From: Pseudomonadales bacterium
GTDB lineage: Bacteria > Pseudomonadota > Gammaproteobacteria > Pseudomonadales > Azotimanducaceae
Assembly (NCBI GenBank): GCA_028281885.1
Contig: JANQJA010000016.1
Location: 62,001-126,000 of the forward strand
Reading direction: 5' to 3'
DNA length: 64,000 nucleotides
The translations under genes were made by a program, and so were the position numbers. The notes beneath the pieces are model-generated. The model ran no database searches. It was not told the origin of the DNA and saw only the letters and a list, made by a program, of their open reading frames with translations. Below are positions 56,670 through 64,000 of the stretch, piece after piece; the stretch's first letter is position 1; each line of letters starts with the position of its first letter.

Positions 56670-58598
56670 TCAGAACGCGCCGCTATGCTCCAATAGCTGC
56701 AGCAGTCGCTCAACCGACTCCTCGATGCTGATTTCGTGAGTGGGCAGTACGATGTCTGCACTCTCCGGTATCTCATACGGAATATCGATACCCGGGATGC
56801 TGCCAAGTCCTTCAGACTCGACGGCGTCATAGATGCCGTCATCGTCTCGCTCTTTACAGACCTCCAGCGGTGCGGACAGGTAGGCCAGAATGAAGTCTTC
56901 ACCCACACTCTCGCGTGCCTTCTGGCGCACATCCTCGTTGGGCGCGACAAACGAACAGATGGTGATCAGGCCATTGGCCGCCATCAGCTTGGCGGTCTCT
57001 ATGGCACGGCGGACGTTTTCGGAGCGGTCCTCAGCGTCGAAGCCAAGGTCCTTGCTGGGGCCAAGGCGCATGTTCTGGCCGTCGATTACAGCGGCGGCGC
57101 GGCCCAGATCGAACAGCTTCCGTTCCAGTGCATAGGCGATCGAACTCTTGCCGGAGCCGGTCAGGCCGGTGAGCAAGATGACCTTGGGATGCTGGCCGAA
57201 TCGGTTAAAGCGTTCCTCGGCGGGGATCAGGCCCGCGGTGGCGTGCAGATGCGATGATCGGGCGCCACGATCCCAGTTCTGCTGGGGTGAATCGCTGGCG
57301 GTTCCAACGATCATGCCTGCCCCAACCGTCACATTGGTCAGGCGATCGATGACGATAAAGGCACCTGTTTTGGTATTGGCCTTATATGAATCGAACGCGA
57401 TACGTTGTGAGAATGTGATTTCGCAACGACCGATTTCATTCAGGTTGAGCCCGCCGGCTTCGGTCTGATCCAACGTGTTGACATCGATCTTGTATCTGAT
57501 GCTGGTGATGGCACCGGTGGTCTTTTTCGTGATCTGTTTGAACAGGTACTGCTTGCCGGGTTGCATGGGTTCCTCGGCCATCCAGACGATCTGCGCATCG
57601 ACGCGGTCAGAAAAATACGGCACGTTGTTGGGGGGTACCAGCATGTCGCCGCGGGAGATGTCGATCTCGTCTTCCAGCGTGAGCGTCACGGCCTGTGGCG
57701 GAAACGCTTCCTCCAATTCACCATCGTAGGTGACGATGGACTTGACCCGACTGGATTTCCTTGACGGCAGCACCAGCAGTTCATCGCCCTTGCGCACAAT
57801 ACCTGACGCCACCGTGCCGCAATAGCCGCGAAAGTCGAGATTGGGTCGATTGACGTATTGCACGGGGAAACGGAAGTCGTTGAGGTTTTTGTCCGAGACG
57901 ATCTGGATGCTTTCAAGCATCGTCATCAGTGGCGCGCCCTCGTACCATGGCATCCTGTCACTCTTGTCCACCACGTTGTCGCCTTCCAGCGCCGACAGCG
58001 GCAGATATCGCAGATCGGCGATGTCCAGTTTCGCCGAGAAAGCGGCGTAGTCGGACTTGATCTGGTTATAGACGTCTTCGGAGTAGTCCACCAGATCCAT
58101 CTTGTTGATGGCCACGATGATGTGACGAATGCCGAGCAGCGAGGCGATAAAAGTGTGACGCTTGGTCTGTGTCAGTACGCCGTGACGTGCATCGACCAGA
58201 ATAATGGCCAGGTCGCAGTTGGATGCGCCGGTTGCCATATTTCGCGTGTACTGCTCATGACCGGGCGTATCCGCGATGATGAACTTGCGTTTGCTGGTCG
58301 AAAAGTAGCGATAGGCGACATCGATAGTGATGCCTTGTTCTCGCTCTGCCTGCAGACCGTCCACCAGCAGCGCCAGGTCCAGTCCCTTGGCCACGGTACC
58401 AACTCGCGATGAATCCTTGGATACCGCTTCCAGCTGATCCTCGAAGATCAGCTTGGCATCATAAAGCAGACGGCCGATGAGGGTACTCTTGCCGTCGTCC
58501 ACGGACCCGCAGGTCAGGAACCGCAACAGTTCCTTGTTTTCGTGTTGCTTCAGGTATGCCTCGATATCCGAGGCGATTAATTCGCTTTGATGGCTCAT
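56670..58598 (-). CDS. cysN: Sulfate adenylyltransferase subunit 1 / APS kinase fusion
   Basis: The 642-residue CysN-CysC (NodQ-type) fusion has a GTPase domain with [34 protein letters not shown] and NKMD, then two beta-barrel domains. From about residue 465 an APS kinase follows ([35 protein letters not shown]). CysN uses GTP hydrolysis to drive APS formation by CysD, and the kinase turns APS into PAPS. It follows cysD by 29 bp. The LYAKARAG kinase loop is altered here (the chain reads [20 protein letters not shown]), as in many CysNC proteins. Confidence 0.95.
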   Translation of the reverse strand: MSHQSELIASDIEAYLKQHENKELLRFLTCGSVDDGKSTLIGRLLYDAKLIFEDQLEAVSKDSSRVGTVAKGLDLALLVDGLQAEREQGITIDVAYRYFSTSKRKFIIADTPGHEQYTRNMATGASNCDLAIILVDARHGVLTQTKRHTFIASLLGIRHIIVAINKMDLVDYSEDVYNQIKSDYAAFSAKLDIADLRYLPLSALEGDNVVDKSDRMPWYEGAPLMTMLESIQIVSDKNLNDFRFPVQYVNRPNLDFRGYCGTVASGIVRKGDELLVLPSRKSSRVKSIVTYDGELEEAFPPQAVTLTLEDEIDISRGDMLVPPNNVPYFSDRVDAQIVWMAEEPMQPGKQYLFKQITKKTTGAITSIRYKIDVNTLDQTEAGGLNLNEIGRCEITFSQRIAFDSYKANTKTGAFIVIDRLTNVTVGAGMIVGTASDSPQQNWDRGARSSHLHATAGLIPAEERFNRFGQHPKVILLTGLTGSGKSSIAYALERKLFDLGRAAAVIDGQNMRLGPSKDLGFDAEDRSENVRRAIETAKLMAANGLITICSFVAPNEDVRQKARESVGEDFILAYLSAPLEVCKERDDDGIYDAVESEGLGSIPGIDIPYEIPESADIVLPTHEISIEESVERLLQLLEHSGAF

Positions 58599-58627
58599 GT
58601 TCAGCTACCGGAGTCGGGAACGAGGGG

Positions 58628-59536
58628 CTAGAAGTATCCTTCTTTCTTCTTGGTTTCCATGGATCCGTCAGAGTCGTGGTCGATTACCCGACCCTGTCGC
58701 TCTGACGTGGTCGTTAGCAGCATTTCCTGGATGACCTCAGGTAGTGTCTGTGCTTCTGACTCCACGGCGCCGGTCAGCGGGTAACAGCCCAGAGTACGGA
58801 ACCGGACCATTTTCATTTCAGGTTTCTCGCCCTCATTGAGGGGCATGCGGTCATCGTCGACCATGATCAGCGTGCCGTCCCGCTCCACCACAGGGCGTTT
58901 TTGGGAAAGGTACAGCGGTACGATTGGAATGTCCTCAAGATAGATGTATTGCCAGATGTCCAGTTCGGTCCAGTTGGACAGGGGAAACACGCGGATGGAT
59001 TCACCCTTGTTGTGTTCGCCGTTGTAGATGTTCCAGAGTTCTGGACGCTGATTTTTCGGGTCCCAGCGATGATTCTTGTCGCGAAATGAGTACACTCGCT
59101 CCTTGGCTCGCGATTTCTCTTCATCACGGCGGCCACCGCCGAATACGGCATCAAACTGATACTTGTTGAGCGCCTGTTTGAGGGATTCCGTTTTCATGAT
59201 GTCCGTATGTTTTGCGGAGCCATACGTGAACGGATTGACGCCTGCCTTGACGCCTTCCTGATTAATGTGAACGAGCAGATCGACACCGTACTCTTCGGCG
59301 ATCCGATCCCGAAATTCGATCATCTCGCGAAATTTCCAGGTCGTATCGACATGCAATAACGGGAAGGGCGGCTTCCCGGGATAGAAAGCCTTCATCGTCA
59401 GGTGAAGCATGACCGTGGAATCCTTGCCGACGGAGTACAGCATCACCGGGTTGTCGAACTCTGCAGCCACCTCACGCATGATGTGGATGCTTTCTGCTTC
59501 CAGTTCCTTGAGATGTGTCAGCTTGTAGTCAGTCAT
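58628..59536 (-). CDS. cysD: Sulfate adenylyltransferase subunit 2
   Basis: The 302-residue ATP-pyrophosphatase has [20 protein letters not shown] at the start, PP-loop [26 protein letters not shown], and [16 protein letters not shown]. It transfers AMP from ATP to sulfate with CysN. ATG 59536 gives exactly the E. coli length; GTG 59554 would add six residues. The promoter found at 59592-59620 leaves a leader of about 50 bases. No Cys regulator site could be identified. Confidence 0.95.
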   Translation of the reverse strand: MTDYKLTHLKELEAESIHIMREVAAEFDNPVMLYSVGKDSTVMLHLTMKAFYPGKPPFPLLHVDTTWKFREMIEFRDRIAEEYGVDLLVHINQEGVKAGVNPFTYGSAKHTDIMKTESLKQALNKYQFDAVFGGGRRDEEKSRAKERVYSFRDKNHRWDPKNQRPELWNIYNGEHNKGESIRVFPLSNWTELDIWQYIYLEDIPIVPLYLSQKRPVVERDGTLIMVDDDRMPLNEGEKPEMKMVRFRTLGCYPLTGAVESEAQTLPEVIQEMLLTTTSERQGRVIDHDSDGSMETKKKEGYF

Positions 59537-59591
59537 GAATAACTCGCTAGTCACGTATCCGAGGCGAGGCGGTGCCCCGCGGCGAGACGGA

Positions 59592-59620
59592 AATATAATG
59601 GAACCTGAAAGATGTCACAA
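59592..59620 (-). promoter_or_regulatory. Probable sigma70 promoter of cysD-cysN
   Basis: On the minus strand TTGTGA (59620-59615), a 17-bp spacer and TATATT (59597-59592) make a good sigma70 pair (4 of 6 and 5 of 6). Transcription would begin near 59585 and enter cysD about 50 bp later. Confidence 0.55.
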
Positions 59621-59699
59621 CGAAGGATGTGCTTTGAGCTAATAACTGATTAGCATATTGTGGGGCCGATCGAGGGAGCACGAAGATCGGTCACGCTGC

Positions 59700-59727
59700 T
59701 TGACTCGGGATCATGAGTCGTTACAAT
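59700..59727 (+). promoter_or_regulatory. Probable promoter of tRNA-Val/tRNA-Asp
   Basis: TTGACT (59700-59705), a 16-bp spacer and TACAAT (59722-59727) are followed by a C-rich discriminator (CGCTCTCCC), as seen in stringently controlled tRNA promoters. Transcription would start near 59734, just before tRNA-Val at 59746. Confidence 0.6.
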
Positions 59728-59745
59728 TCGCTCTCCCTTATTGCA

Positions 59746-59821
59746 GGGTGTTTAGCTCAGTTGGGAGAGCGACGGCCTTACAAGCCGTAGGTCGCAGGTT
59801 CGACCCCTGCAACACCCACCA
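59746..59821 (+). tRNA. tRNA-Val (anticodon TAC)
   Basis: Acceptor GGGTGTT/AACACCC, D-stem GCTC/GAGC, anticodon stem ACGGC/GCCGT around CTTACAA, and T-arm GCAGG-TTCGACC-CCTGC. CCA is encoded. It is probably co-transcribed with tRNA-Asp 60 bp downstream. Confidence 0.97.
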
Positions 59822-59881
59822 ACACAGTGGTTGATCATCTTGGTTACGCTGGTGCCAACAGGATGGTCTGGTCCAGGTTAC

Positions 59882-59958
59882 GGAGCGGTAGTTCAGCTGG
59901 TTAGAATACCGGCCTGTCACGCCGGGGGTCGCGGGTTCGAGTCCCGTCCGCTCCGCCA
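59882..59958 (+). tRNA. tRNA-Asp (anticodon GTC)
   Basis: Acceptor GGAGCGG/CCGCTCC, D-arm GTTC/GAAT, anticodon stem CCGGC/GCCGG around CTGTCAC, and T-arm CGGG-TTCGAGT-CCCG. CCA is encoded. A short T run (CCATTTTTG) follows and may end the transcript. The next 98 bp up to the hydroxylase gene hold nothing recognisable. Confidence 0.97.
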
Positions 59959-60056
59959 TTTTTGTTGCTATTTCAGATTGGGCAGGCGCGCTTTGGCCGA
60001 TGCCCGCTTGAGGCGATGTGCCTGGTGAAGACTTGCCACTCAGCGCCCGTTTCAAA

Positions 60057-60962
60057 TCACCCGGTGCCAGCTCGGCCAACACTTGTACCTGCTCCTTCAA
60101 CGTCATGATTTTCTGTTTCAGATGCCAGCCCGAACCGAAGATCCGTTGGCCTACCGGACGGAAGGGAAGTCCCGGTCAGTCGATCCCAGACAGCGAGGTA
60201 TGTGCCGAGATTAACGTGTTGGTGATCGATGCTGTGATGAAGCTGGTGCTGCGCGGGGCTGATGAACCATTTCTCTGCGGCGCCGAACGAGACCCAGACA
60301 TGCGAATGGCGAAGGTTGGCACCCAGCATGTTGAAAAGAAACCCGAGCAAATCGACGCCGAGCACGTGAAAAGTCGTCAGCTCACGTCCAAAAAGCCAGA
60401 TGAACGTGCCGCTGACCAGGCCAAAGACCAGGGTGCCTCGGAAAAAATACAGGACGCTTTCCAGCGGATGGACACGGTGGAGGGTGAGCGGCGTCAGTGT
60501 GGTTGCGCTGTGGTGCACTTTGTGAATCAGCCACAGAACGGGAATTCTGTGCATCAGGTAGTGAAGGCCGAAACGACTGGCATCCTCGAGAAGGAAAAAC
60601 GTCAGTGCATAGGTGGAGGCAATCACAAACCATGGCAGTGGCAGCACCGGGGCATCTCCGAATTCGCTCTGCAGAAACCGCCCGGTCGCCAGGGTAAACC
60701 ACAGGTGGCTGCCGACAATCGGGAGCAGAATCATGACCCTGATGGCGTTGTTGCCGAACAGGTACGCCACATCGACGGCTGTTGAACGAGTCAGCCAGTA
60801 GTGCCGATCGAACAGCCGACTGAACAGGTATCCGGGATCGAACCGACCCGTTCGGAAACTGACGACGGCCGCGGCAATGACCAGTGAGCTGGCGATACAA
60901 CCCCAGAACAGCCGCTTTGAAGGATCAAAGGGAATGAGGAGTGGGGCAAGCAAGTCGTTCAT
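60057..60962 (-). CDS. Sterol desaturase / fatty acid hydroxylase family membrane protein
   Basis: This 301-residue membrane protein has several hydrophobic helices and the His boxes of the di-iron hydroxylase family: HYLMH, HKVHHS, and HQLHHS (plus HRVHP and NLRHSH). These bind two irons. The family hydroxylates or desaturates lipids, carotenoids and sterols, and many bacterial members are uncharacterised. It follows the TonB receptor by 8 bp and is probably co-transcribed with the imelysin and receptor genes, which suggests a link to iron supply or to a lipophilic substrate. Confidence 0.87.
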   Translation of the reverse strand: MNDLLAPLLIPFDPSKRLFWGCIASSLVIAAAVVSFRTGRFDPGYLFSRLFDRHYWLTRSTAVDVAYLFGNNAIRVMILLPIVGSHLWFTLATGRFLQSEFGDAPVLPLPWFVIASTYALTFFLLEDASRFGLHYLMHRIPVLWLIHKVHHSATTLTPLTLHRVHPLESVLYFFRGTLVFGLVSGTFIWLFGRELTTFHVLGVDLLGFLFNMLGANLRHSHVWVSFGAAEKWFISPAQHQLHHSIDHQHVNLGTYLAVWDRLTGTSLPSGRPTDLRFGLASETENHDVEGAGTSVGRAGTG

Positions 60963-60970
60963 GCCTGGCG

Positions 60971-63133
60971 CTACAGCGTGAACTTGACCCTGCCGATGAT
61001 AGTCCTCGGTTTGTTGGGACGCGCCCCGAATGGTCGATGCGACACGATGGCATCTTCGTCAAAAGCGTTCTGTACGGAAATCTGCGCCATCCAGTTGTCG
61101 GTCAGCTGCCACATGGCGCTGAAGTCGACGGTGGTATATCCGTTGGCATGCAAACCCAGGTCGATATCGCCCCTGCCGGGTTCTTCCCGCATGTCGGATC
61201 GTGATTTGACGGACGTCCACACGCGCCAGTCGCCGCCACTAAATCCAAGCTGGACCTGGGAAACGTGTTGCGGCAGATATGGCAACTCGTCGCCGCGAGA
61301 TACCAGGCCCCACTGGCTGAAACCTGAAAGAAAGGAATCCTGGAATGCGGATTCCGTATAAGTGTAGACAACGCTGAGATCGGCCGTGATGTTGTCTGCA
61401 ACCGTGAAAGATGTAGATCCGGTTATTTCCGCACCGGCGATCTCAACGGCGCCGCCGTTGAATTCGTCCCCGGGACCGCATCCGAAATCGCTGACCCTGC
61501 AGCGCCCCAGCAGGTTATCGTAATCGCTGAAAAATCCAATCATCTCCAATCGGCTGTCATCGCCTTCGTACCGGACACCGTACTCGAAGTTGACGCTTTC
61601 CTCCGGATCCACCGATGTCGCACCCGGCGCTGCCGGAGAAAAACCCTCGTTGACCCCGGCCAGCAGGCCGAGGTTGTTGGTGACCTGCCAATAGAGACCG
61701 GCACCGAAATTGGTAATGTCCTGGTTGCCGGTTGTTTGCGTTCCCGTGGCCCTGTCGACGCGCTCGCCCTCGATGTCTTCATGGCGTGCACCAAGCGTGA
61801 GATTCCAGTTCTGCCATGAGATCACGTCTTCAACATATACGCTCAGCGCATCGGTTTCGGCGTGGTTGAGTACCTTGGACCCTCTTTGCAAACCATCCCA
61901 GATGAGCCGGCCGCCGGACATCAGATATCCGCGCTGTTTATGGTTCCGGTCGACTTCGTCATGATGAAAGCGTATGCCCCCTCGAAGCTCGTGCCGGAGA
62001 CTGTCACCTTCAAATGCGTAACGGGCAGTGACCTGCACGCCGGTGGAAGTAAAACTCCTGTCATTGTTGGTGACGTCCAGCGTGTCGGCATCCGTTCCTG
62101 TCGAGTCGGTTTGTCCGGTCAACAATTGGTACTCGGTTTGAAAGAAGTTGGGCTGCGAGAGTACTGATTGAAGCGCGGGGCCATCGATAAAGCCATCAAG
62201 CTTGTTCCATTCTCGGTCAAACTCGTTTCTGTACCACTTGGTGTTGATGCTCAGATCGTTGGTCAATCTTATGCCGTGATTCAGGTGGAGCGTCAGGTGA
62301 TCGGACTGGAAGCGTGCGAGTTGGGAGGCCGCGTAGCGGCGAACCGGATTGTTGTTGAAATCCCCATCGCTCAATCCCAGGTAGGTCTCGTCCGCGTCTT
62401 CATCCGCCCAGCCGAGTTTGAGCGTCAGGCGTTGTTCAAGGCCAGTCGCAAAGTCATGTTGAAACTTCAGATTGACTTCGTTGCGGATAAACCCGGTATC
62501 GCCCCCGCCATCGAGGTGCTTGAATCCGTCCCCGCCATAGTGATTCCCGTCGACGATATAGGCTGAACGATCAAACCTGTTGCCGTATGTGCCCTGGATC
62601 TTTCTGAAGCCGTCCGAACCGGCACTGATATCAGCTTCTGCGATTCGTCGCGCCGGTGTATCGCGGGTTACGAAATTGATCGCGCCCCCTACGGTATGAG
62701 GTCCATGCCGGATGGCGCTTGGTCCTTTCAGAATCTCGATGGCGTCCATGCGGATGACATTGGGTACATAGTAGGCAGCCGGTGCCGAGTAGGGTGCGGG
62801 CGTGATCAGGACGCCATCTTCCATGACGGTGATTTTCTGGCTGCGATCAGGGGTCGCTCCCCGGATGCCGATATTGGGCCGCAAACCATAGCCATCTTCT
62901 TCCCTGATGTAGACACCTGGCGCTGAGCCCAGTGCCTGGTGAAGATCCACGTAGTCAAATCGTTCCAGTTGTTCGGTGTCGATAAATGTTCCTGAACCCG
63001 GAACATGTCGTATATCGTCGCTCGACCCAATGACGACGATTTCTTCAAGAACGTTACGATCGCCGCCGGCCAGGCAGCTGGCGGAAGTGGTCAGGAGAGT
63101 TGCCAGGATTGTGATTCGTATGGTTTTAATCAT
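60971..63133 (-). CDS. TonB-dependent outer-membrane receptor
   Basis: 720 residues. A signal peptide (MIKTIRITILATLLTTSASCLAG) is followed by a TonB-box-like stretch (EEIVVIG). The plug domain has PGVYIREEDGYGLRPNIGIRG and VMEDGVLITPAPYSAPAAYY. The rest is a 22-strand beta-barrel ending in VKFTL with a terminal aromatic in the last strand. The pattern is closest to FecA-type (Fe3+-dicitrate-like) receptors. The start overlaps the imelysin gene by 8 bp. The real ligand could be a siderophore, citrate-iron or another metal chelate. Confidence 0.93.
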   Translation of the reverse strand: MIKTIRITILATLLTTSASCLAGGDRNVLEEIVVIGSSDDIRHVPGSGTFIDTEQLERFDYVDLHQALGSAPGVYIREEDGYGLRPNIGIRGATPDRSQKITVMEDGVLITPAPYSAPAAYYVPNVIRMDAIEILKGPSAIRHGPHTVGGAINFVTRDTPARRIAEADISAGSDGFRKIQGTYGNRFDRSAYIVDGNHYGGDGFKHLDGGGDTGFIRNEVNLKFQHDFATGLEQRLTLKLGWADEDADETYLGLSDGDFNNNPVRRYAASQLARFQSDHLTLHLNHGIRLTNDLSINTKWYRNEFDREWNKLDGFIDGPALQSVLSQPNFFQTEYQLLTGQTDSTGTDADTLDVTNNDRSFTSTGVQVTARYAFEGDSLRHELRGGIRFHHDEVDRNHKQRGYLMSGGRLIWDGLQRGSKVLNHAETDALSVYVEDVISWQNWNLTLGARHEDIEGERVDRATGTQTTGNQDITNFGAGLYWQVTNNLGLLAGVNEGFSPAAPGATSVDPEESVNFEYGVRYEGDDSRLEMIGFFSDYDNLLGRCRVSDFGCGPGDEFNGGAVEIAGAEITGSTSFTVADNITADLSVVYTYTESAFQDSFLSGFSQWGLVSRGDELPYLPQHVSQVQLGFSGGDWRVWTSVKSRSDMREEPGRGDIDLGLHANGYTTVDFSAMWQLTDNWMAQISVQNAFDEDAIVSHRPFGARPNKPRTIIGRVKFTL

Positions 63134-64000
63134 TATCGGACTGCGCGCTGTCTGGAATCATGACGCCGACGATGGTGACGAAATCGATCTTCAGGTCGTC
63201 GGTGATTTTTTTGATGGAACCCAACAGGCGACAGGCTGACAGGTCTGCTGCCTGGTCGGGGTTTGCGAAAGCATTGCTGCATTCGGTCGCATCGTCTTCA
63301 TTTTCTATCGATAACACCTGCGCGTTCAGTGACGTGGTACTTGCATCAATGATCGCTACCGCCTCATCGACGTTTTCCACGAAACGGGCAGATACTTCCT
63401 CAAAACCTTCCGCACTGATGTGATCGTCGAATCCCAATCCTTCGCCGCCCGTGAATAGCGTGCTAAACGCAAGCAGGTTGTTTCGGATGTTGGTCAGCGA
63501 ATTCTCACTGTAGCTTGATTCAACGGTATTCGGGCAGGCCAGCGACGAGCAGGCGTCATTGATGCCCGTCGGAATTCCAAGCTTCTGGTCCTTGACCAGC
63601 TTGTCCAGCGCGAAGAGGCCGTCGGTGAGTAGCTGAAGCGTGTCCCCGGCCCCGGCTTCGTCGACAAACGCCGCTCGATAGCCGGTCCATTGATCGGCCA
63701 GGTCTCCGGCAGCCGATGCGACGTCGGTCGAGATCAGCTTCGCCAGTGAACAGCGCATCGATTTACGTTCCGTTTCCGTCAAATCATCCCAGGTTTGTGT
63801 TTCCGGAACCTGGGGAGCACAGGTGTGACCGAGATTGTCGTTGAACAGGAGATACTCCACGGCACCGAATCCCCTTTGGTTGAGGGCCCGGGTTGATATG
63901 CTGAAGTCGGCGTTGGCGGCGAGAATGGCGGACTGGTCGACGCCACAGGTGCTCAGGTTGCCGCTGGCGTAGGACAGAATACGATTTCGCAGCGTGCCAC
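63126..64000 (-). CDS. Imelysin-family protein, C-terminal part (5' end outside window)
   Basis: The frame stays open to the window edge, so about 290 C-terminal residues are present and the start is missing. RGFGAVEYLLFND is the imelysin-core segment (GFxAxEYLLF). Further parts are helical with Cys pairs (CSSLACP, CSNAF, CRLLG) that may form disulfides in the periplasm. Imelysin proteins, often lipoproteins beside TonB receptors, are iron-regulated and bind iron or heme in some cases. It is translationally coupled to the receptor (8-bp overlap). Confidence 0.82.
   Translation of the reverse strand, partial: GTLRNRILSYASGNLSTCGVDQSAILAANADFSISTRALNQRGFGAVEYLLFNDNLGHTCAPQVPETQTWDDLTETERKSMRCSLAKLISTDVASAAGDLADQWTGYRAAFVDEAGAGDTLQLLTDGLFALDKLVKDQKLGIPTGINDACSSLACPNTVESSYSENSLTNIRNNLLAFSTLFTGGEGLGFDDHISAEGFEEVSARFVENVDEAVAIIDASTTSLNAQVLSIENEDDATECSNAFANPDQAADLSACRLLGSIKKITDDLKIDFVTIVGVMIPDSAQSDND

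Overview
The window looks like chromosomal DNA of a gammaproteobacterium of mid-50s GC. Evidence is the gene order tyrA-cmk-rpsA-ihfB-lapA-lapB, the block tRNA-Val(GAC)-thrS-infC-rpmI-rplT-pheS-pheT-ihfA-merR-tRNA-Pro(GGG), and tRNA-Asn beside uvrB. All three are familiar from Pseudomonas and relatives. I cannot name a genus. The gene content suggests an aerobic, iron-scavenging bacterium that makes a complex, probably sulfated, surface polysaccharide.

Layout. 1-5300: housekeeping (end of tyrA, cmk, rpsA, ihfB, lapA, lapB, a small ComEA-like protein). 5351-22033: first polysaccharide locus. A plus-strand series (SDR, GT2 glycosyltransferase, epimerase, a 2220-residue multidomain glycosyltransferase, methyltransferase) meets a minus-strand operon (dTDP-rhamnose genes rfbD-B-A-C, Wzm/Wzt-type ABC exporter, sulfotransferase). 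The locus lies between ihfB and tRNA-Asn/uvrB, the same slot as the O-antigen cluster of Pseudomonas aeruginosa. A 240-bp palindromic, MITE-like element sits between the epimerase and the giant gene. 22060-32163: uvrB and the translation/IHF block with tRNAs. infC starts at an AUU codon. 32164-35739: pieces duplicated from the 3' half of tRNA-Pro, then a small SDR / cytochrome P450 / acyl-CoA dehydrogenase group.

35786-59536: second polysaccharide locus. It holds glycosyltransferases, a methyltransferase, a polysaccharide deacetylase, a flippase / asparagine-synthetase-like / CapA module, WbpL- and WbpM-type enzymes, an O-antigen ligase/polymerase, nucleotide-sugar genes (manC, galU, ugd, gmd) and sulfate-activation genes (a degenerate-sulfurylase/APS-kinase fusion, cysNC, cysD). 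59746-59958: tRNA-Val(TAC) and tRNA-Asp. 60057-64000: a fatty-acid-hydroxylase-family membrane protein, a TonB-dependent receptor and an imelysin-family protein that runs off the window.

How the parts may work together (inference). WbpM/WbpL could start a lipid-linked repeat unit. ManC/Gmd, GalU/Ugd and RfbABCD supply GDP-, UDP- and dTDP-sugars. The many glycosyltransferases assemble chains that leave by the Wzx flippase/ligase route and by the ABC exporter. CysD/CysNC and the extra APS-kinase fusion would supply PAPS to the two sulfotransferases (16379-17158 and the N-terminus of the giant protein). The most unusual object is the giant protein (8925-15587): sulfotransferase, coiled coil with 28-residue repeats, ten 'HPLFD'-type repeats, two GT4 domains, a GT2 domain, a zinc ribbon and a methyltransferase-like tail in one chain.
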